From: Fervidicoccaceae archaeon
Lineage (GTDB): Archaea > Thermoproteota > Thermoprotei_A > Sulfolobales > Fervidicoccaceae
Assembly: GCA_038878695.1 (NCBI GenBank)
Contig: JAVZVD010000001.1
Location: 372,001 to 436,000 of the forward strand
Length of the DNA: 64,000 bases
Direction of reading: 5' to 3'
Shown: one piece after another, positions 25,574 to 33,230 of the stretch
Numbering within the stretch: position 1 is the stretch's first letter
Layout of the letters: each line of letters starts with the position of its first letter
The notes under the pieces: model-generated
Told to the model about the DNA's origin: nothing
Seen by the model: only the letters and a program-made list of their open reading frames with translations
Database searches by the model: none
Position numbers and translations under genes: made by a program

Positions 25574-26779
25574 ATGTTGAGTAGAAGAGAAGAAGCTTCG
25601 ATCAGCCTAGACGCGCTCAGAGTAATCGAGGAGGGGAAAGTGAAAGTGTTGGCGCCAGCGTTGGAGCTCTACGTGAGGCCCAATGGCGTGCCGGAGCCCG
25701 CTTGGGCCCCGGTCTTCTATAATCCGGCGATGACTGATAATCGTACTCTCACGGTCCTACTGGTGAGGTGTTCGCGAGCACTAGGCCAACGCGTCGAGAC
25801 CTTCGTGGAGCCTCTCGCGGGGATCTGCGTCAGATCCGTGCGCGCTCTTATCGAGGGAGGAGCGGAGACGGCCTACGCTTTTGACGCGAACCCCCTGGCT
25901 GTTTATTTGTGTCATAAGGCGTCTCAACTCAACAAGCTCGTCGGCAGACTCTTACCCGAGAGGGTTGACGCGAACGAGGGGCTTCTGCGGTTAGACAGCG
26001 AGGGCGTGCGGGTAGACGCGGTCGACTTGGATCCCTTCGGGTCCCCCATCTACTACGTAGCGAGCTCCGCCAGAGCTCTGGGACGAGGCGGTCTACTAAT
26101 AGCCACGGCGACGGACCTCGGGTGCCTCGAGGGAAAGTACCCGGAGACTGCGCGCAGAAGATACGGTCTCAGGGTCAGGAGGACCGATTATTCCAAGGAG
26201 GTTGCTGCTAGAGCGCTCGTGGCGGCAATGATCAGGCAGCTCGCCGCATTGGAGCGAGGAGCGAGGCCTGTCCTCGCCTACTACGAAAAGCACTACGTGA
26301 AGATCGCTCTCTCGGTGAGGCACAGCAGAGGAGAAGCCTCTGCCTCCCTCGAGGAGACGGGGTATTTGTGTCTCGATGAGAGCGGATACCCTGAGGCGCT
26401 GGCTAGGTCTCCCTCCGAGTGTGACCAGCGAGAGTACATGGGCCCCCTCTGGTTAGGGCCCATCTATCATTCGAGCCTCCTGAAAGAGCTCTGCAGCGTC
26501 GGAGAAGCTGAAGTCTCGCCGAGACTGAGAAAAGCCTTGAAGCTAATCGAGTCCGAGGCCTCGGTGAACAGCCCCTTCTATTACAAGTTAGACTCTCTGT
26601 GCTCTCGATACTCCATTGGGAGCATGCCGTCGCCAGACGTTGTCGTGGTGAAGCTCAGAGAGATCGGCTACTCGGCTAGCAGAACGCACTTCGACCCCGT
26701 GGGAGTGAAGACCTCAGCTCCTCTGAGCGACGTTCTGCGAGCTATCCGCGAGGCTCAACTCTCTCAGCCATCTGCTTAG
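25574..26779 (+). CDS. trm1: tRNA (guanine-26-N2) dimethyltransferase
   Basis: Makes N2,N2-dimethylguanosine at position 26 of tRNAs. The 401-residue protein shows the Trm1 order: VLAPALELYVRPNG and VFYNPAMTDNRTLTVLLV (substrate region), the SAM domain FVEPLAGICVRSVRALIEGGAETAYAFDANPLAVYLCHKASQLN, and the catalytic VDAVDLDPFGSPIYYVASSARAL. The C-terminal domain has GPLWLGPIYHSSLLKEL. The ATG at 25574 is 19 nt after the THEP1 stop. The 3' end overlaps the convergent TFE-beta-like gene by 66 nt. Confidence 0.95.
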   Translation: MLSRREEASISLDALRVIEEGKVKVLAPALELYVRPNGVPEPAWAPVFYNPAMTDNRTLTVLLVRCSRALGQRVETFVEPLAGICVRSVRALIEGGAETAYAFDANPLAVYLCHKASQLNKLVGRLLPERVDANEGLLRLDSEGVRVDAVDLDPFGSPIYYVASSARALGRGGLLIATATDLGCLEGKYPETARRRYGLRVRRTDYSKEVAARALVAAMIRQLAALERGARPVLAYYEKHYVKIALSVRHSRGEASASLEETGYLCLDESGYPEALARSPSECDQREYMGPLWLGPIYHSSLLKELCSVGEAEVSPRLRKALKLIESEASVNSPFYYKLDSLCSRYSIGSMPSPDVVVVKLREIGYSASRTHFDPVGVKTSAPLSDVLRAIREAQLSQPSA

Positions 26780-27109
26780 GGTCGAGCAAGTCGCAGGGGA
26801 AAGTCTAGGGTTCTGCGAGCAGTCAAAGAGGTGCTTGCAAGAAAAGCAGGGCGTCATCGAGACGAGCTCGAGATTGACTGAGACGATTTGACCGTTCATT
26901 CTCCTAGAGGCCATGAGCTTGTACGTCCGTTTGCCGTTTTCGACGTAGGGCTCTCTCCTGAGCAATCCCAGCCTCTCTAGCTTCCTGACGACTCTGCTGA
27001 CTTTCTTGGAATCCGAGCCTAAGACCTCGCGGAGAGCGAATTGCGTCACGGGGCCCTTCTCATTTAAGATCCTCAGGACCTCTAGCTCTAAATCCGTCAG
27101 ATCCTCCAT
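26714..27109 (-). CDS. TFE-beta/RPC34-like transcription factor (winged helix plus Fe-S Cys cluster)
   Basis: A 131-residue protein: an N-terminal winged helix (DLTDLELEVLRILNEKGPVTQFALREVLG...VVRKLERLGLLRREPY), then a cysteine cluster, PCFSCKHLFDCSQNPRLSPATCSTLSRWL, with spacing Cx2Cx5C and a fourth Cys after LSPAT. That pattern matches the archaeal RPC34/RPC39 homologue, shown to be TFE-beta, which carries a 4Fe-4S cluster and works with TFE-alpha in promoter opening. No TFE-alpha gene is in the window. A generic MarR/Lrp-like regulator is less likely because of the cluster. A TATA-like CTTAATATG lies near 27174-27182. Confidence 0.78.
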   Translation of the reverse strand: MEDLTDLELEVLRILNEKGPVTQFALREVLGSDSKKVSRVVRKLERLGLLRREPYVENGKRTYKLMASRRMNGQIVSVNLELVSMTPCFSCKHLFDCSQNPRLSPATCSTLSRWLRELSLADSSQNVAQRS

Positions 27110-27192
27110 GGCCTACCCCGTTGAGGCTCTCGCGAGTTCGAGGATCCCGCTCCCGAGACGAGAATATCCGCCCGCTCATATTAAGGTGAGCC

Positions 27193-27996
27193 CTAAGAGC
27201 CGAACCTCCTCTCCCTCTGCTGAAACGACCTGACGGCTCTCCACAGGTCTATCTTGCGGAAGCTCGGCCAGTACACGTCCGCAAAATAGAGCTCCGAATA
27301 TGCGAGTTGCCAGAGCAGGAAGTTGCTTATCCTCTCCTCGCCGCTCGTTCTAATCACGAGGTCGGGATCGGGAGCCTCGCTCGTGAAGAGGTACTCGCGG
27401 AAAAGATCCTCGTCTATTCTCTCGCATTCCACTCTGCCAGAGAGCGCGTCGGCCACGAGCCTCCTCACCGCGTCGATTATCTCGTCTCTGCCTCCATAGC
27501 ACAGAGCCACGTAGAGCACTCCACCATCGTTCGAGGCCGTCTTCTCTTCGACGAGCTCCGCCACCCTTCTAACTTCATCGGGCACGAGCGAGAGCCTCCC
27601 AATGACCCTCACCTTTAATCTCTTCTCCCAGACTTCGCGGCTCTCAAGCAGCTCCTCGAGGCCCTGCTTGATTATCGAGAAGAGATGTTCGCGCTCTTCG
27701 GGCTTTCTTCTCGTGCAGTTCTCCTTCGACATGGCGTATATGGTCACATACTTCACGCCTAGCTCGTCGAGCCAGCGCATGACCTCGCGCATCTTCTTGT
27801 AGCCCTCCACGTGACCGAAGACGGCGCTCCACCCGCGCTCCTTTGCCCAACGCCTGTTGCCGTCCGGTATTATCGCAACGTGGCGCGGCACAGGTCCTTG
27901 CTTTATCTGTCTCCAGAGCCAGAGTTCGTATAGCTTATAGAGGGGAGCCAGGACCGCCCTCAGCGACTTGAACCTCGCCCCGACCCCGGCGCTCAT
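27193..27996 (-). CDS. uppS: cis-Prenyltransferase (undecaprenyl/polyprenyl diphosphate synthase family)
   Basis: Elongates isoprenyl diphosphates in cis to make the long polyprenyl carrier used for glycosylation in archaea. Signature motifs in the 267 residues: HVAIIPDGNRRWAKERGWSAVFGHVEGYKK (catalytic Asp and the first conserved region), YAMSKEN, YVALCYGGRDEIIDAVRRL, and DPDLVIRTSGEERISNFLLWQLAYSELYF. The membrane glycosyltransferase at 9.6-12.1 kb would use such a carrier. The start is ATG at 27996. Its 3' end lies 83 nt upstream of the TFE-beta-like start. Confidence 0.95.
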   Translation of the reverse strand: MSAGVGARFKSLRAVLAPLYKLYELWLWRQIKQGPVPRHVAIIPDGNRRWAKERGWSAVFGHVEGYKKMREVMRWLDELGVKYVTIYAMSKENCTRRKPEEREHLFSIIKQGLEELLESREVWEKRLKVRVIGRLSLVPDEVRRVAELVEEKTASNDGGVLYVALCYGGRDEIIDAVRRLVADALSGRVECERIDEDLFREYLFTSEAPDPDLVIRTSGEERISNFLLWQLAYSELYFADVYWPSFRKIDLWRAVRSFQQRERRFGS

Positions 27997-28082
27997 TTAC
28001 TCCACGCGAGCTATGGGCTCTCTCGGGAGAAGGAAAAAAGCCTCTGCTCGGCGGAGAAGATGATCGGCCGGAGGGGAGGGCG

Positions 28083-28676
28083 TTGAGCTGCGAGAAGAAG
28101 CTCGTGGCTGTCGGCACCACGAACAGGTCCAAGCTGCTCGGCGTGGCCAGGGCGTGGAGACTCTTCGGTCCGGCAGAGCTCGTGGCGATAGACCCCGGAT
28201 CTCCTGTGAGTCCTCAGCCGCTCGGATGGAGCGAGGTAGTGACGGGCTCTCTTGCCAGGGCTCGGCGAGCTCTCGAGAAGGTGAGCGATGCATCATTCGG
28301 GGTGGGCCTGGAGGCCGGGCTCGTGCCAGCCCCCGTCCCTACGGGCTATCTCGAGGTGCAGGTCGCGGTGATCGTCGACGATCAGGCTAGGGTCTCCGTG
28401 GGCACCAGCGCTGGTTTCGAGATCCCTCACGAGATGCTAGGGAGAGTCTTAGGGCTCGAGGAGCTGGGCGCGGTGGCGGAGAGGGAGCTGAGAAGGAGAA
28501 ACATAGGCGAGAGGGTAGGTCTGATAGGATACCTCACGCGGGGCTCTATGACGAGGGCGGATCTAGCTTTTCAGGCCACGCTGAGCGCTCTCATCCCGCG
28601 CCTCAGGCCCGACCTCTACCCGGCCCTTCCAACCGTGGGAGAGTACGAGGCGCAGCTGAGAGAGAACTTCTTCTGA
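28083..28676 (+). CDS. DUF84 inosine/xanthosine triphosphatase-like protein
   Basis: A 197-residue house-cleaning NTPase of the DUF84 (YjjX-like) family, which hydrolyses non-canonical ITP/XTP. Motifs: VAVGTTNRSKLLGVARA at the N-terminus, the family serine/glutamine stretch SPQPLGWSEVVTGSLARARRAL, FGVGLEAGLV, and TRGSMTRADLAFQATLSALIP near the C-terminus. The TTG start has GGAGGGGAGGG directly upstream. It is divergent from uppS across an 86-nt gap. Confidence 0.85.
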   Translation: MSCEKKLVAVGTTNRSKLLGVARAWRLFGPAELVAIDPGSPVSPQPLGWSEVVTGSLARARRALEKVSDASFGVGLEAGLVPAPVPTGYLEVQVAVIVDDQARVSVGTSAGFEIPHEMLGRVLGLEELGAVAERELRRRNIGERVGLIGYLTRGSMTRADLAFQATLSALIPRLRPDLYPALPTVGEYEAQLRENFF

Positions 28677-28757
28677 GAGCAGAGAGTAGGGTCCTCCTAA
28701 TTAATCCCTCCCGAATTCACTTCACGCAGACTCGGGGGAGTTGGAGGAGCGAGTGGC

Positions 28758-29162
28758 TTGAGCGTATACCAAGGCAGAGATTCTAAGAAGCCCTCGGGGG
28801 GCCTGAGGAGGAGGCCTTACAAAGTTAAGCGCAAGCATGAGCTCGGGCGCTTCCCTACGCACACCACGGTCTCGAGAGAGCACGTTGTCGTGGCTCAGAG
28901 AGTGCGAGGCGGAAACTTGAAGCTCAGAGTCAAGAAGGCCAGCGTGGCGGTGGTGTCTGATCCCAGGACCGGCGAGAGCAGGGTCGAGAGGATTCTCAGA
29001 GTAGTTGAGACGCCGTCTAACAGAGAGCTGGCGAGGTACGGCGTGATAGTCAAGGGCTCTATCATCGAGGTGGAGAGCGGGCTAGCCGTGGTCACCTCGA
29101 GACCTGGGCAGGACGGCGTGGTCAACGCTGTTCTGCGAAGCGAGCGGGGACTCGCTCGTTGA
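28758..29162 (+). CDS. rps8e: 30S ribosomal protein S8e
   Basis: Small-subunit ribosomal protein found in archaea and eukaryotes. The 134 residues open with VYQGRDSKKPSGGLRRRPYKVKRKHELGR, diagnostic of S8e, followed by VVAQRVRGGNLKLRVKKASVAVV and VIVKGSIIEVESGLAVVTSRPGQDGVVNAVL. The start is TTG with GGAGGAG about 10 nt upstream; a TATA-like CTAATTAATC lies at 28697-28706. The stop shares a TTGA junction with srp19. Confidence 0.96.
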   Translation: MSVYQGRDSKKPSGGLRRRPYKVKRKHELGRFPTHTTVSREHVVVAQRVRGGNLKLRVKKASVAVVSDPRTGESRVERILRVVETPSNRELARYGVIVKGSIIEVESGLAVVTSRPGQDGVVNAVLRSERGLAR

Positions 29163-29461
29163 GCTCGAGGAAGTACAGAGGAGAGCGCATATGCATTTGG
29201 CTCGCGAGTCTCGATTCAAAGCTGAGTCGAGGTCGGGGACGCAAGATCTCATTGAATAAGTCCGTGCCAAGGCCCTCGCTGACTGAGCTAGTGGAGGCGG
29301 CTAAAGCCCTCGGTCTGGATCCCGTCGTCGAGGAGAAGCGATACCCGAGGGCGTGGATGAAGGTCGGGAGGGTCTGCGTCAAAAAGCTCGGGCGAAGGAG
29401 CGAGATTCTTGCTGCGCTAGCCAATAAGATAAAGGAGATGAGGGGGACGGCCCGCGGCTGA
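29159..29461 (+). CDS. srp19: Signal recognition particle protein SRP19
   Basis: Binds SRP (7S) RNA and promotes assembly with SRP54. The 100-residue protein shows ICIWLASLDSKLSRGRGRKISLNKSVPRPSLTELVEAAKALGLDPVVEEKRYPRAWMKVGRVCVKKLG, the complete archaeal SRP19 pattern (the R-G-R-x-I loop and the late KxYPR segment). The TTG start overlaps the S8e stop by four bases. No SRP RNA gene is recognisable in the window. Confidence 0.95.
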   Translation: MSSRKYRGERICIWLASLDSKLSRGRGRKISLNKSVPRPSLTELVEAAKALGLDPVVEEKRYPRAWMKVGRVCVKKLGRRSEILAALANKIKEMRGTARG

Positions 29462-29629
29462 TTAATAAGAAGCCGAGCTGGGGATTGCCGAGGACGGCCT
29501 AATAGCCGACGCAGAAGCCTGAGACGCTCTCGCTAACCGGGTAGAGGCTGAGGAAAGTAATACGTGCAGCTTCTCTTAAATCGCAGGCTACGACTGCGAT
29601 AGACACCGTTAGGACCGAGGTCGTGATAC
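29462..29629 (+). promoter_or_regulatory. 168-nt gap with two promoter-like boxes; possible small RNA between them
   Basis: GATTAATAAG at 29460-29469 and CTCTTAAATC at 29574-29583 are TATA-like. The second sits about 50 nt before gar1 and is probably its promoter. The first would start a transcript near 29492 with no open frame behind it; 29492-29570 contains small inverted repeats (CGGC/GCCG, CTCT/AGAG) but no clear C/D, H/ACA or tRNA signature. I cannot say what it holds. Confidence 0.3.
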
Positions 29630-29632
29630 TTG

Positions 29633-29926
29633 ATGAGACTCGGAACGATCGAGAAGATCTTCAAAGACAAGATCCTCGTCGTGAAGCTGGATCCACGACC
29701 TCGGCCTCCACCCATAGGGTCTCCGGTCTTCTTGATCGATTCCACAAGGCTCGGCAAGGTCCTCGACATCGTGGGCCGAGTCGACGATCCGCGAGCCCTC
29801 GTGCTCCTCACGACAAAGATCGAGCGGATCCCTCTACAGGGTAGAAGCGTCTTCGTAGAGGCGCGAGGGAGAAAAGAGGAGGAGAGAGGCGGAGGCGATA
29901 GAGTTGCTCGCCGCAGAAGACGATGA
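29633..29926 (+). CDS. gar1: Gar1, H/ACA ribonucleoprotein subunit
   Basis: Accessory protein of the pseudouridylation complex with Cbf5, Nop10 and L7Ae. The 97-residue protein has the core beta-barrel: RLGTIEKIFKDKILVVKL, PPIGSPVFLIDSTRLGKVLDIVGRVDDPRALV, then an Arg-rich tail. The start could be TTG 29630 or ATG 29633; the ATG matches the family. It overlaps the TFB gene by 23 nt, an arrangement (gar1 next to tfb) seen in other archaea. Confidence 0.92.
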   Translation: MRLGTIEKIFKDKILVVKLDPRPRPPPIGSPVFLIDSTRLGKVLDIVGRVDDPRALVLLTTKIERIPLQGRSVFVEARGRKEEERGGGDRVARRRRR

Positions 29927-30806
29927 GGTCTCGTGCGAGGAGGGGCATCTGATCATAGACGAGACGCGTGGAGAGCTAATATGTAGCTCCACGGGCGAGA
30001 TCGTCTCAAGAGTCGTTGATCTGGGGCCCGAGTGGCGCGAGTTCTCGTCCGAGGACAGAATGGCCAGATCGAGGCAGGGGAGTGCTCGCACGAACTTGGT
30101 GCACGACCACGGGCTCTCTAGTATCATAGATTACAGAGACGTAGACCGCCTCGCCCCCACCAAGAGATTCGAGGGTCGCAGGCTCCAGAGACTCCAGATG
30201 GCGAGCAGAGTAGCTGGGCACCGGAGACTAGTCAGATCGCTTCAAATCGTCAAGAGGGAAGGCGAGAAGCTCGGCCTCCCTAGGAGAACTCTCGAGACAG
30301 CTGGCGTGATGATGAGGAGAATCATCAGCAAGGGGCTCGGCAGAGGAGCCATGCTGAGCGCCTACGTGGCGGCGGCCCTCTACGCATCGAGCAGAGTGAC
30401 AGGAGTCCCGAGGCCGTTCTATGAGGTGGCGAATAGCATTGGGGTCCCACTCGAGAGGGCCCGCTATGCCTATAAGAGGCTGGTCGAGCTCGAGGGGGGG
30501 AAAATCGAGGCCAAGATATACAAGCCGTCGGACTACGTGGCGAAAGTCAGCAGCGTCCTCGGTTTCTCGAGCGAGACCGAGAGGTTGATGTACAGGCTCG
30601 CCAGGGCTGCCGAGAAGCTGGGTCTAGTCCACGGGAAGTCGCCGACCGCGGTGGCTGCTGCCGTGGCCTACATAGCCGGTGGGGTGCTCGGCGAGAAGAG
30701 AGACCAGAAGACTGTGGCTCGTTCTCTCGGAGGATTCACCGACGTGGCCGTGAGAAACAGATACAGAGAGCTGATCGATAGACTCTACATCGAGGTCTCG
30801 CTCTGA
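29904..30806 (+). CDS. tfb: Transcription initiation factor TFB with degenerate zinc ribbon
   Basis: General factor that binds TBP-DNA and recruits RNA polymerase. The 300 residues contain the B-reader/linker (LGPEWREFSSEDRMARSRQGS, HDHGLSSIIDYRDVD) and two cyclin repeats (about 110-205 and 206-300, e.g. FYEVANSIGVPLERARYAYKRLV, SPTAVAAAVAYIAGG). The N-terminal ribbon is odd: instead of CxxC...CxxC it reads CEEGH...CSSTG, so ligand positions 14 and 30 are Gly and Thr; only Cys11, Cys27 and a nearby His15 remain. The TTG start follows GGAGGCGAT. The rest is well conserved, so the gene is not decaying. Confidence 0.93.
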   Translation: MLAAEDDEVSCEEGHLIIDETRGELICSSTGEIVSRVVDLGPEWREFSSEDRMARSRQGSARTNLVHDHGLSSIIDYRDVDRLAPTKRFEGRRLQRLQMASRVAGHRRLVRSLQIVKREGEKLGLPRRTLETAGVMMRRIISKGLGRGAMLSAYVAAALYASSRVTGVPRPFYEVANSIGVPLERARYAYKRLVELEGGKIEAKIYKPSDYVAKVSSVLGFSSETERLMYRLARAAEKLGLVHGKSPTAVAAAVAYIAGGVLGEKRDQKTVARSLGGFTDVAVRNRYRELIDRLYIEVSL

Positions 30807-30811
30807 TTCTC

Positions 30812-31915
30812 TCATAGCCCCTCGTTGGAGCCCCTCTCGTACTTCCTCACTAGGGTTCTTGCTAATGCCGTCAGCGCTCCCGAGACGCCTATACCCACTA
30901 GCATCAGCTCGACGAAGCCCGACTCGAATAGCGCTGATTTAAGGACCCTGGCTTCAATCCCAGGAGTGAGCTGACTCAACGAATTTCCGAGCCTTGAGAA
31001 CGCCACGGCGAACATCGTGGCCAAGAAAGCTCCAACCACGTCGTGCCAGACCTTCACGTCCCTCTCGACGATCCTACTCACGGCCCTCCCGATGAGGAGC
31101 GAGAGGAACGAAGCGCACAAAAGAGGCCCCCCTCCCCCCAGCGCCTCCCCCACGCCGTTCAGCGTAACTCCGTAGGCTCTTACGGAGCTCGCGACAACGT
31201 AGACCCCTGTTACGGCGAGAGCCAGAGCTAGCACCACCGAGACGAAGATCACAGGGAACTTGGCCCAATAGCTCTTCAGCTTATCGTCTAGGTTGAAGCC
31301 TCGAATTACCATGAATCCTCCGATGAGGATAGCCGCGGCAGCGAGCGCGTAGTTCAGGAGCCCTAGCACCTTCAGGATCGCCACGGTGAGTATCACAGCC
31401 CCTGGCAGGCCCAAGAAGACTCTACTGAAGCGGGGCTCGCTCAGGGCCTTTCGGGCGTATCTGGCTAGGAGGACGTACGTCGTCTCGACCCCTCTCCACT
31501 GCTCCACGATCACTCGCTTGATCCCAGAGACTCTGATCCTGGATTGGATGACCGGCAGAACCCCCTCATCGTCGGCACCGTCTACAACGACAAAGGCCTC
31601 TGTCGCCCCGGTCGATGCCACTAGCTCCTCGACCTCTCTGCCCAGCTTCATGGAGGCTCTCACGAAGTCCGTCGCCTCACCCCCGACGAGCGCGATTTCA
31701 GCGTCTACGCTCTCGCTCTTCAGCCTCCTGTACAGCTGAAGGCCAACAAAGAGGGAGTTCAGGTCGCTGTCCTCGGGTCTCACCGAGGCGTACCTCAGAG
31801 CTACTTTCTCGACCTCCTGCTCCCCGACTATGGGGGTCGAGAGGCCCAGCTCTCTCCCCACGTCGTTGTCGCGATCCACCACGAGCACGAGGATCTTAGG
31901 ACTCCCGGCCTCCAC
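30812..31915 (-). CDS. DUF373 family membrane protein
   Basis: An archaeal protein of unknown function, 367 residues. A soluble N-terminal domain (1-170) starts KILVLVVDRDNDVGRELGLSTPIVGEQEVEKVALRYASVRPEDSDLN, typical of DUF373, with VIVEQWRGVETTYVLLARY near its end. Six or so membrane segments follow from about residue 180 to 355. It is convergent with tfb (5 nt between the stops) and lies downstream of the coiled-coil gene on the same strand. Confidence 0.82.
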   Translation of the reverse strand: MEAGSPKILVLVVDRDNDVGRELGLSTPIVGEQEVEKVALRYASVRPEDSDLNSLFVGLQLYRRLKSESVDAEIALVGGEATDFVRASMKLGREVEELVASTGATEAFVVVDGADDEGVLPVIQSRIRVSGIKRVIVEQWRGVETTYVLLARYARKALSEPRFSRVFLGLPGAVILTVAILKVLGLLNYALAAAAILIGGFMVIRGFNLDDKLKSYWAKFPVIFVSVVLALALAVTGVYVVASSVRAYGVTLNGVGEALGGGGPLLCASFLSLLIGRAVSRIVERDVKVWHDVVGAFLATMFAVAFSRLGNSLSQLTPGIEARVLKSALFESGFVELMLVGIGVSGALTALARTLVRKYERGSNEGL

Positions 31916-31952
31916 GCGCGGGATCTACCGAGGAGTGATTAGCAGAGCTCTC

Positions 31953-31966
31953 AGGAATTAATTCCT
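31953..31966. promoter_or_regulatory. Perfect 14-bp palindrome upstream of the DUF373 gene
   Basis: AGGAATTAATTCCT is a perfect palindrome in a GC-rich setting, centred about 44 nt before the DUF373 start. It can act as a TATA-like element on the minus strand, or be an operator for a dimeric regulator. No second copy was noticed in the window. Confidence 0.35.
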
Positions 31967-31982
31967 ACACGTGGGGAGGCCC

Positions 31983-32852
31983 TCAAGTAAATTCGTCTTG
32001 ACCCGAGAAGAGCAGCTTGGCTTCCTCGAATGTGAGCCTCTCGCCGCGAGAGAGCTTCGCCGAGGCCTCCTCGCGCCTCCTCCTGAGGAGCTCCGCTCTC
32101 TCGCGCCTGAGAGCCTCCTCGAGCTCGGCCTTCGCTCGCCGCAGCTCGTTGAGCTTGACCGAGATCGCCTCGCTCAGCTCCTCGATCGCCTTCCTGATAT
32201 CGGAGGCCTCGGACTGCAGCTTCTTTATCCTATTGCTCAGCTCCGAGAGCCTCGACTTTATCTTCGCGGCCTCTTCGTCGGTTCGCGCGGCCGAGGCTCT
32301 CAGCCGCTCGAGCTTCTCGAGCTCGAGCGAGAACTCGAGCTTGAGGCTGGCGGCGAGAGCTCGCAGCTCCTCTCCCCTCTTCTCGGCTTCCCTCGCCTTC
32401 AACGCTTTCTCGAGCTCTTCCTCGAGCTTGGCTATCTCGCTAATGATCCTCCTCTCTTCCTCCGAGCTCATCGTCGTTGTCTGGAGCTTCCACTCAAGCT
32501 CATCGATCCTCCTCCTCGCGACGGAGGCCGGCACTTTCACCTGAGACCTGAGGCTCCTGGCCATCTCTGCCTGAGCCCTCATCTCGGAGCGACAGCTCTC
32601 GATCCTCTTCCTAAGCTCTCTCAGCCTGCCCGAGACCTGCTTGATCTCCTCCCCAATTCTCTTCTTGGCATCTCCCAGATTCCTGAGCTCAGATATGAGG
32701 GCCCTCCTTTCGGCGGCCGACGCCCTCGTCTGCGCTCTAATCGTGGCCAGAGCTTCGACGAGCTCGCGCCTTCTCCCGCTCAACTCATCGAGCTCCGCTC
32801 TGAGGGCCTCTATCCTCTTTCTGAGGCTCTCGACTCTCTCTCCCCCGCTCAT
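31983..32852 (-). CDS. Long coiled-coil protein (COG1340-like)
   Basis: A 289-residue protein made almost wholly of charged heptads (LRKRIEALRAELDELSGRRRELVEAL and so on), interrupted near residues 105-115 by a Pro-containing hinge (VKVPASVARRRIDELEWKLQT) and ending in a short non-helical tail GERLTFEEAKLLFSGQDEF. The hinge-and-tail pattern fits the archaeal COG1340 coiled-coil family, of unknown function. The Glu/Leu/Arg-rich composition creates long open frames on the other strand, which I regard as shadows. Confidence 0.78.
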   Translation of the reverse strand: MSGGERVESLRKRIEALRAELDELSGRRRELVEALATIRAQTRASAAERRALISELRNLGDAKKRIGEEIKQVSGRLRELRKRIESCRSEMRAQAEMARSLRSQVKVPASVARRRIDELEWKLQTTTMSSEEERRIISEIAKLEEELEKALKAREAEKRGEELRALAASLKLEFSLELEKLERLRASAARTDEEAAKIKSRLSELSNRIKKLQSEASDIRKAIEELSEAISVKLNELRRAKAELEEALRRERAELLRRRREEASAKLSRGERLTFEEAKLLFSGQDEFT

Positions 32853-32933
32853 TCCCCGATCCTCGTCAAAAGGCCTCGAGAGGCTGCCGCCTCTCCCCTT
32901 AAAAGCTCTCCGCGAGGCCTAGAGCATCACGCG

Positions 32934-33230
32934 GTGAAATTCTTGGCCCGGGGAGCGCGAGTGACTAGGACCATACTGAGCGTGCTAAGAGAGCTGGGCC
33001 CCTCGAGTCCGAGCGACGTCGTGGTCAGAGCGGGGCTCCCCAGGTATCTCGTGCTGGCGGCCTTCCAAGTCCTCGAGGAGCTGGGACTCGTCAGGAGGAT
33101 CTACGATAAGGGCTCGCACAAGGTATACGTGGTGAGCGAAGAGGGCGCGAAACTCCTCGAGGGCAGCGAGAAGAGCGCGAGCGAGCCCGTCGCGCTCGGA
33201 GCCGCCGAGGCGGCTACAGGAGAGACCTGA
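32934..33230 (+). CDS. Small winged-helix DNA-binding protein
   Basis: About 98 residues, mostly one winged helix: VTRTILSVLRELGPSSPSDVVVRAGLPRYLVLAAFQVLEELGLVRRIYDKGSHKVYVVSEEGAKLLEG, then a low-complexity Ser/Ala/Glu tail. Probably a transcription regulator. Start GTG 32934 lies about 33 nt after a TATA-like CTTAAAAG (32898-32905); an in-frame GTG at 32961 behind GGGGAG is equally possible and trims nine residues. It is divergent from the coiled-coil gene. Its end overlaps the convergent 33214-34386 gene by 17 nt. Confidence 0.72.
   Translation: MKFLARGARVTRTILSVLRELGPSSPSDVVVRAGLPRYLVLAAFQVLEELGLVRRIYDKGSHKVYVVSEEGAKLLEGSEKSASEPVALGAAEAATGET

Noticed and set aside
29545-29560. GGCTGAGGAAAG resembling the conserved start of RNase P RNA
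   Set aside because: Only about 80 nt remain before gar1 and the partner conserved regions are absent.
31971-33230. A 419-residue plus-strand protein
   Set aside because: Its first two thirds are the mirror of the coiled-coil gene (repetitive Leu/Glu/Arg codons). Only the last 98 residues, a winged helix, are a real gene.
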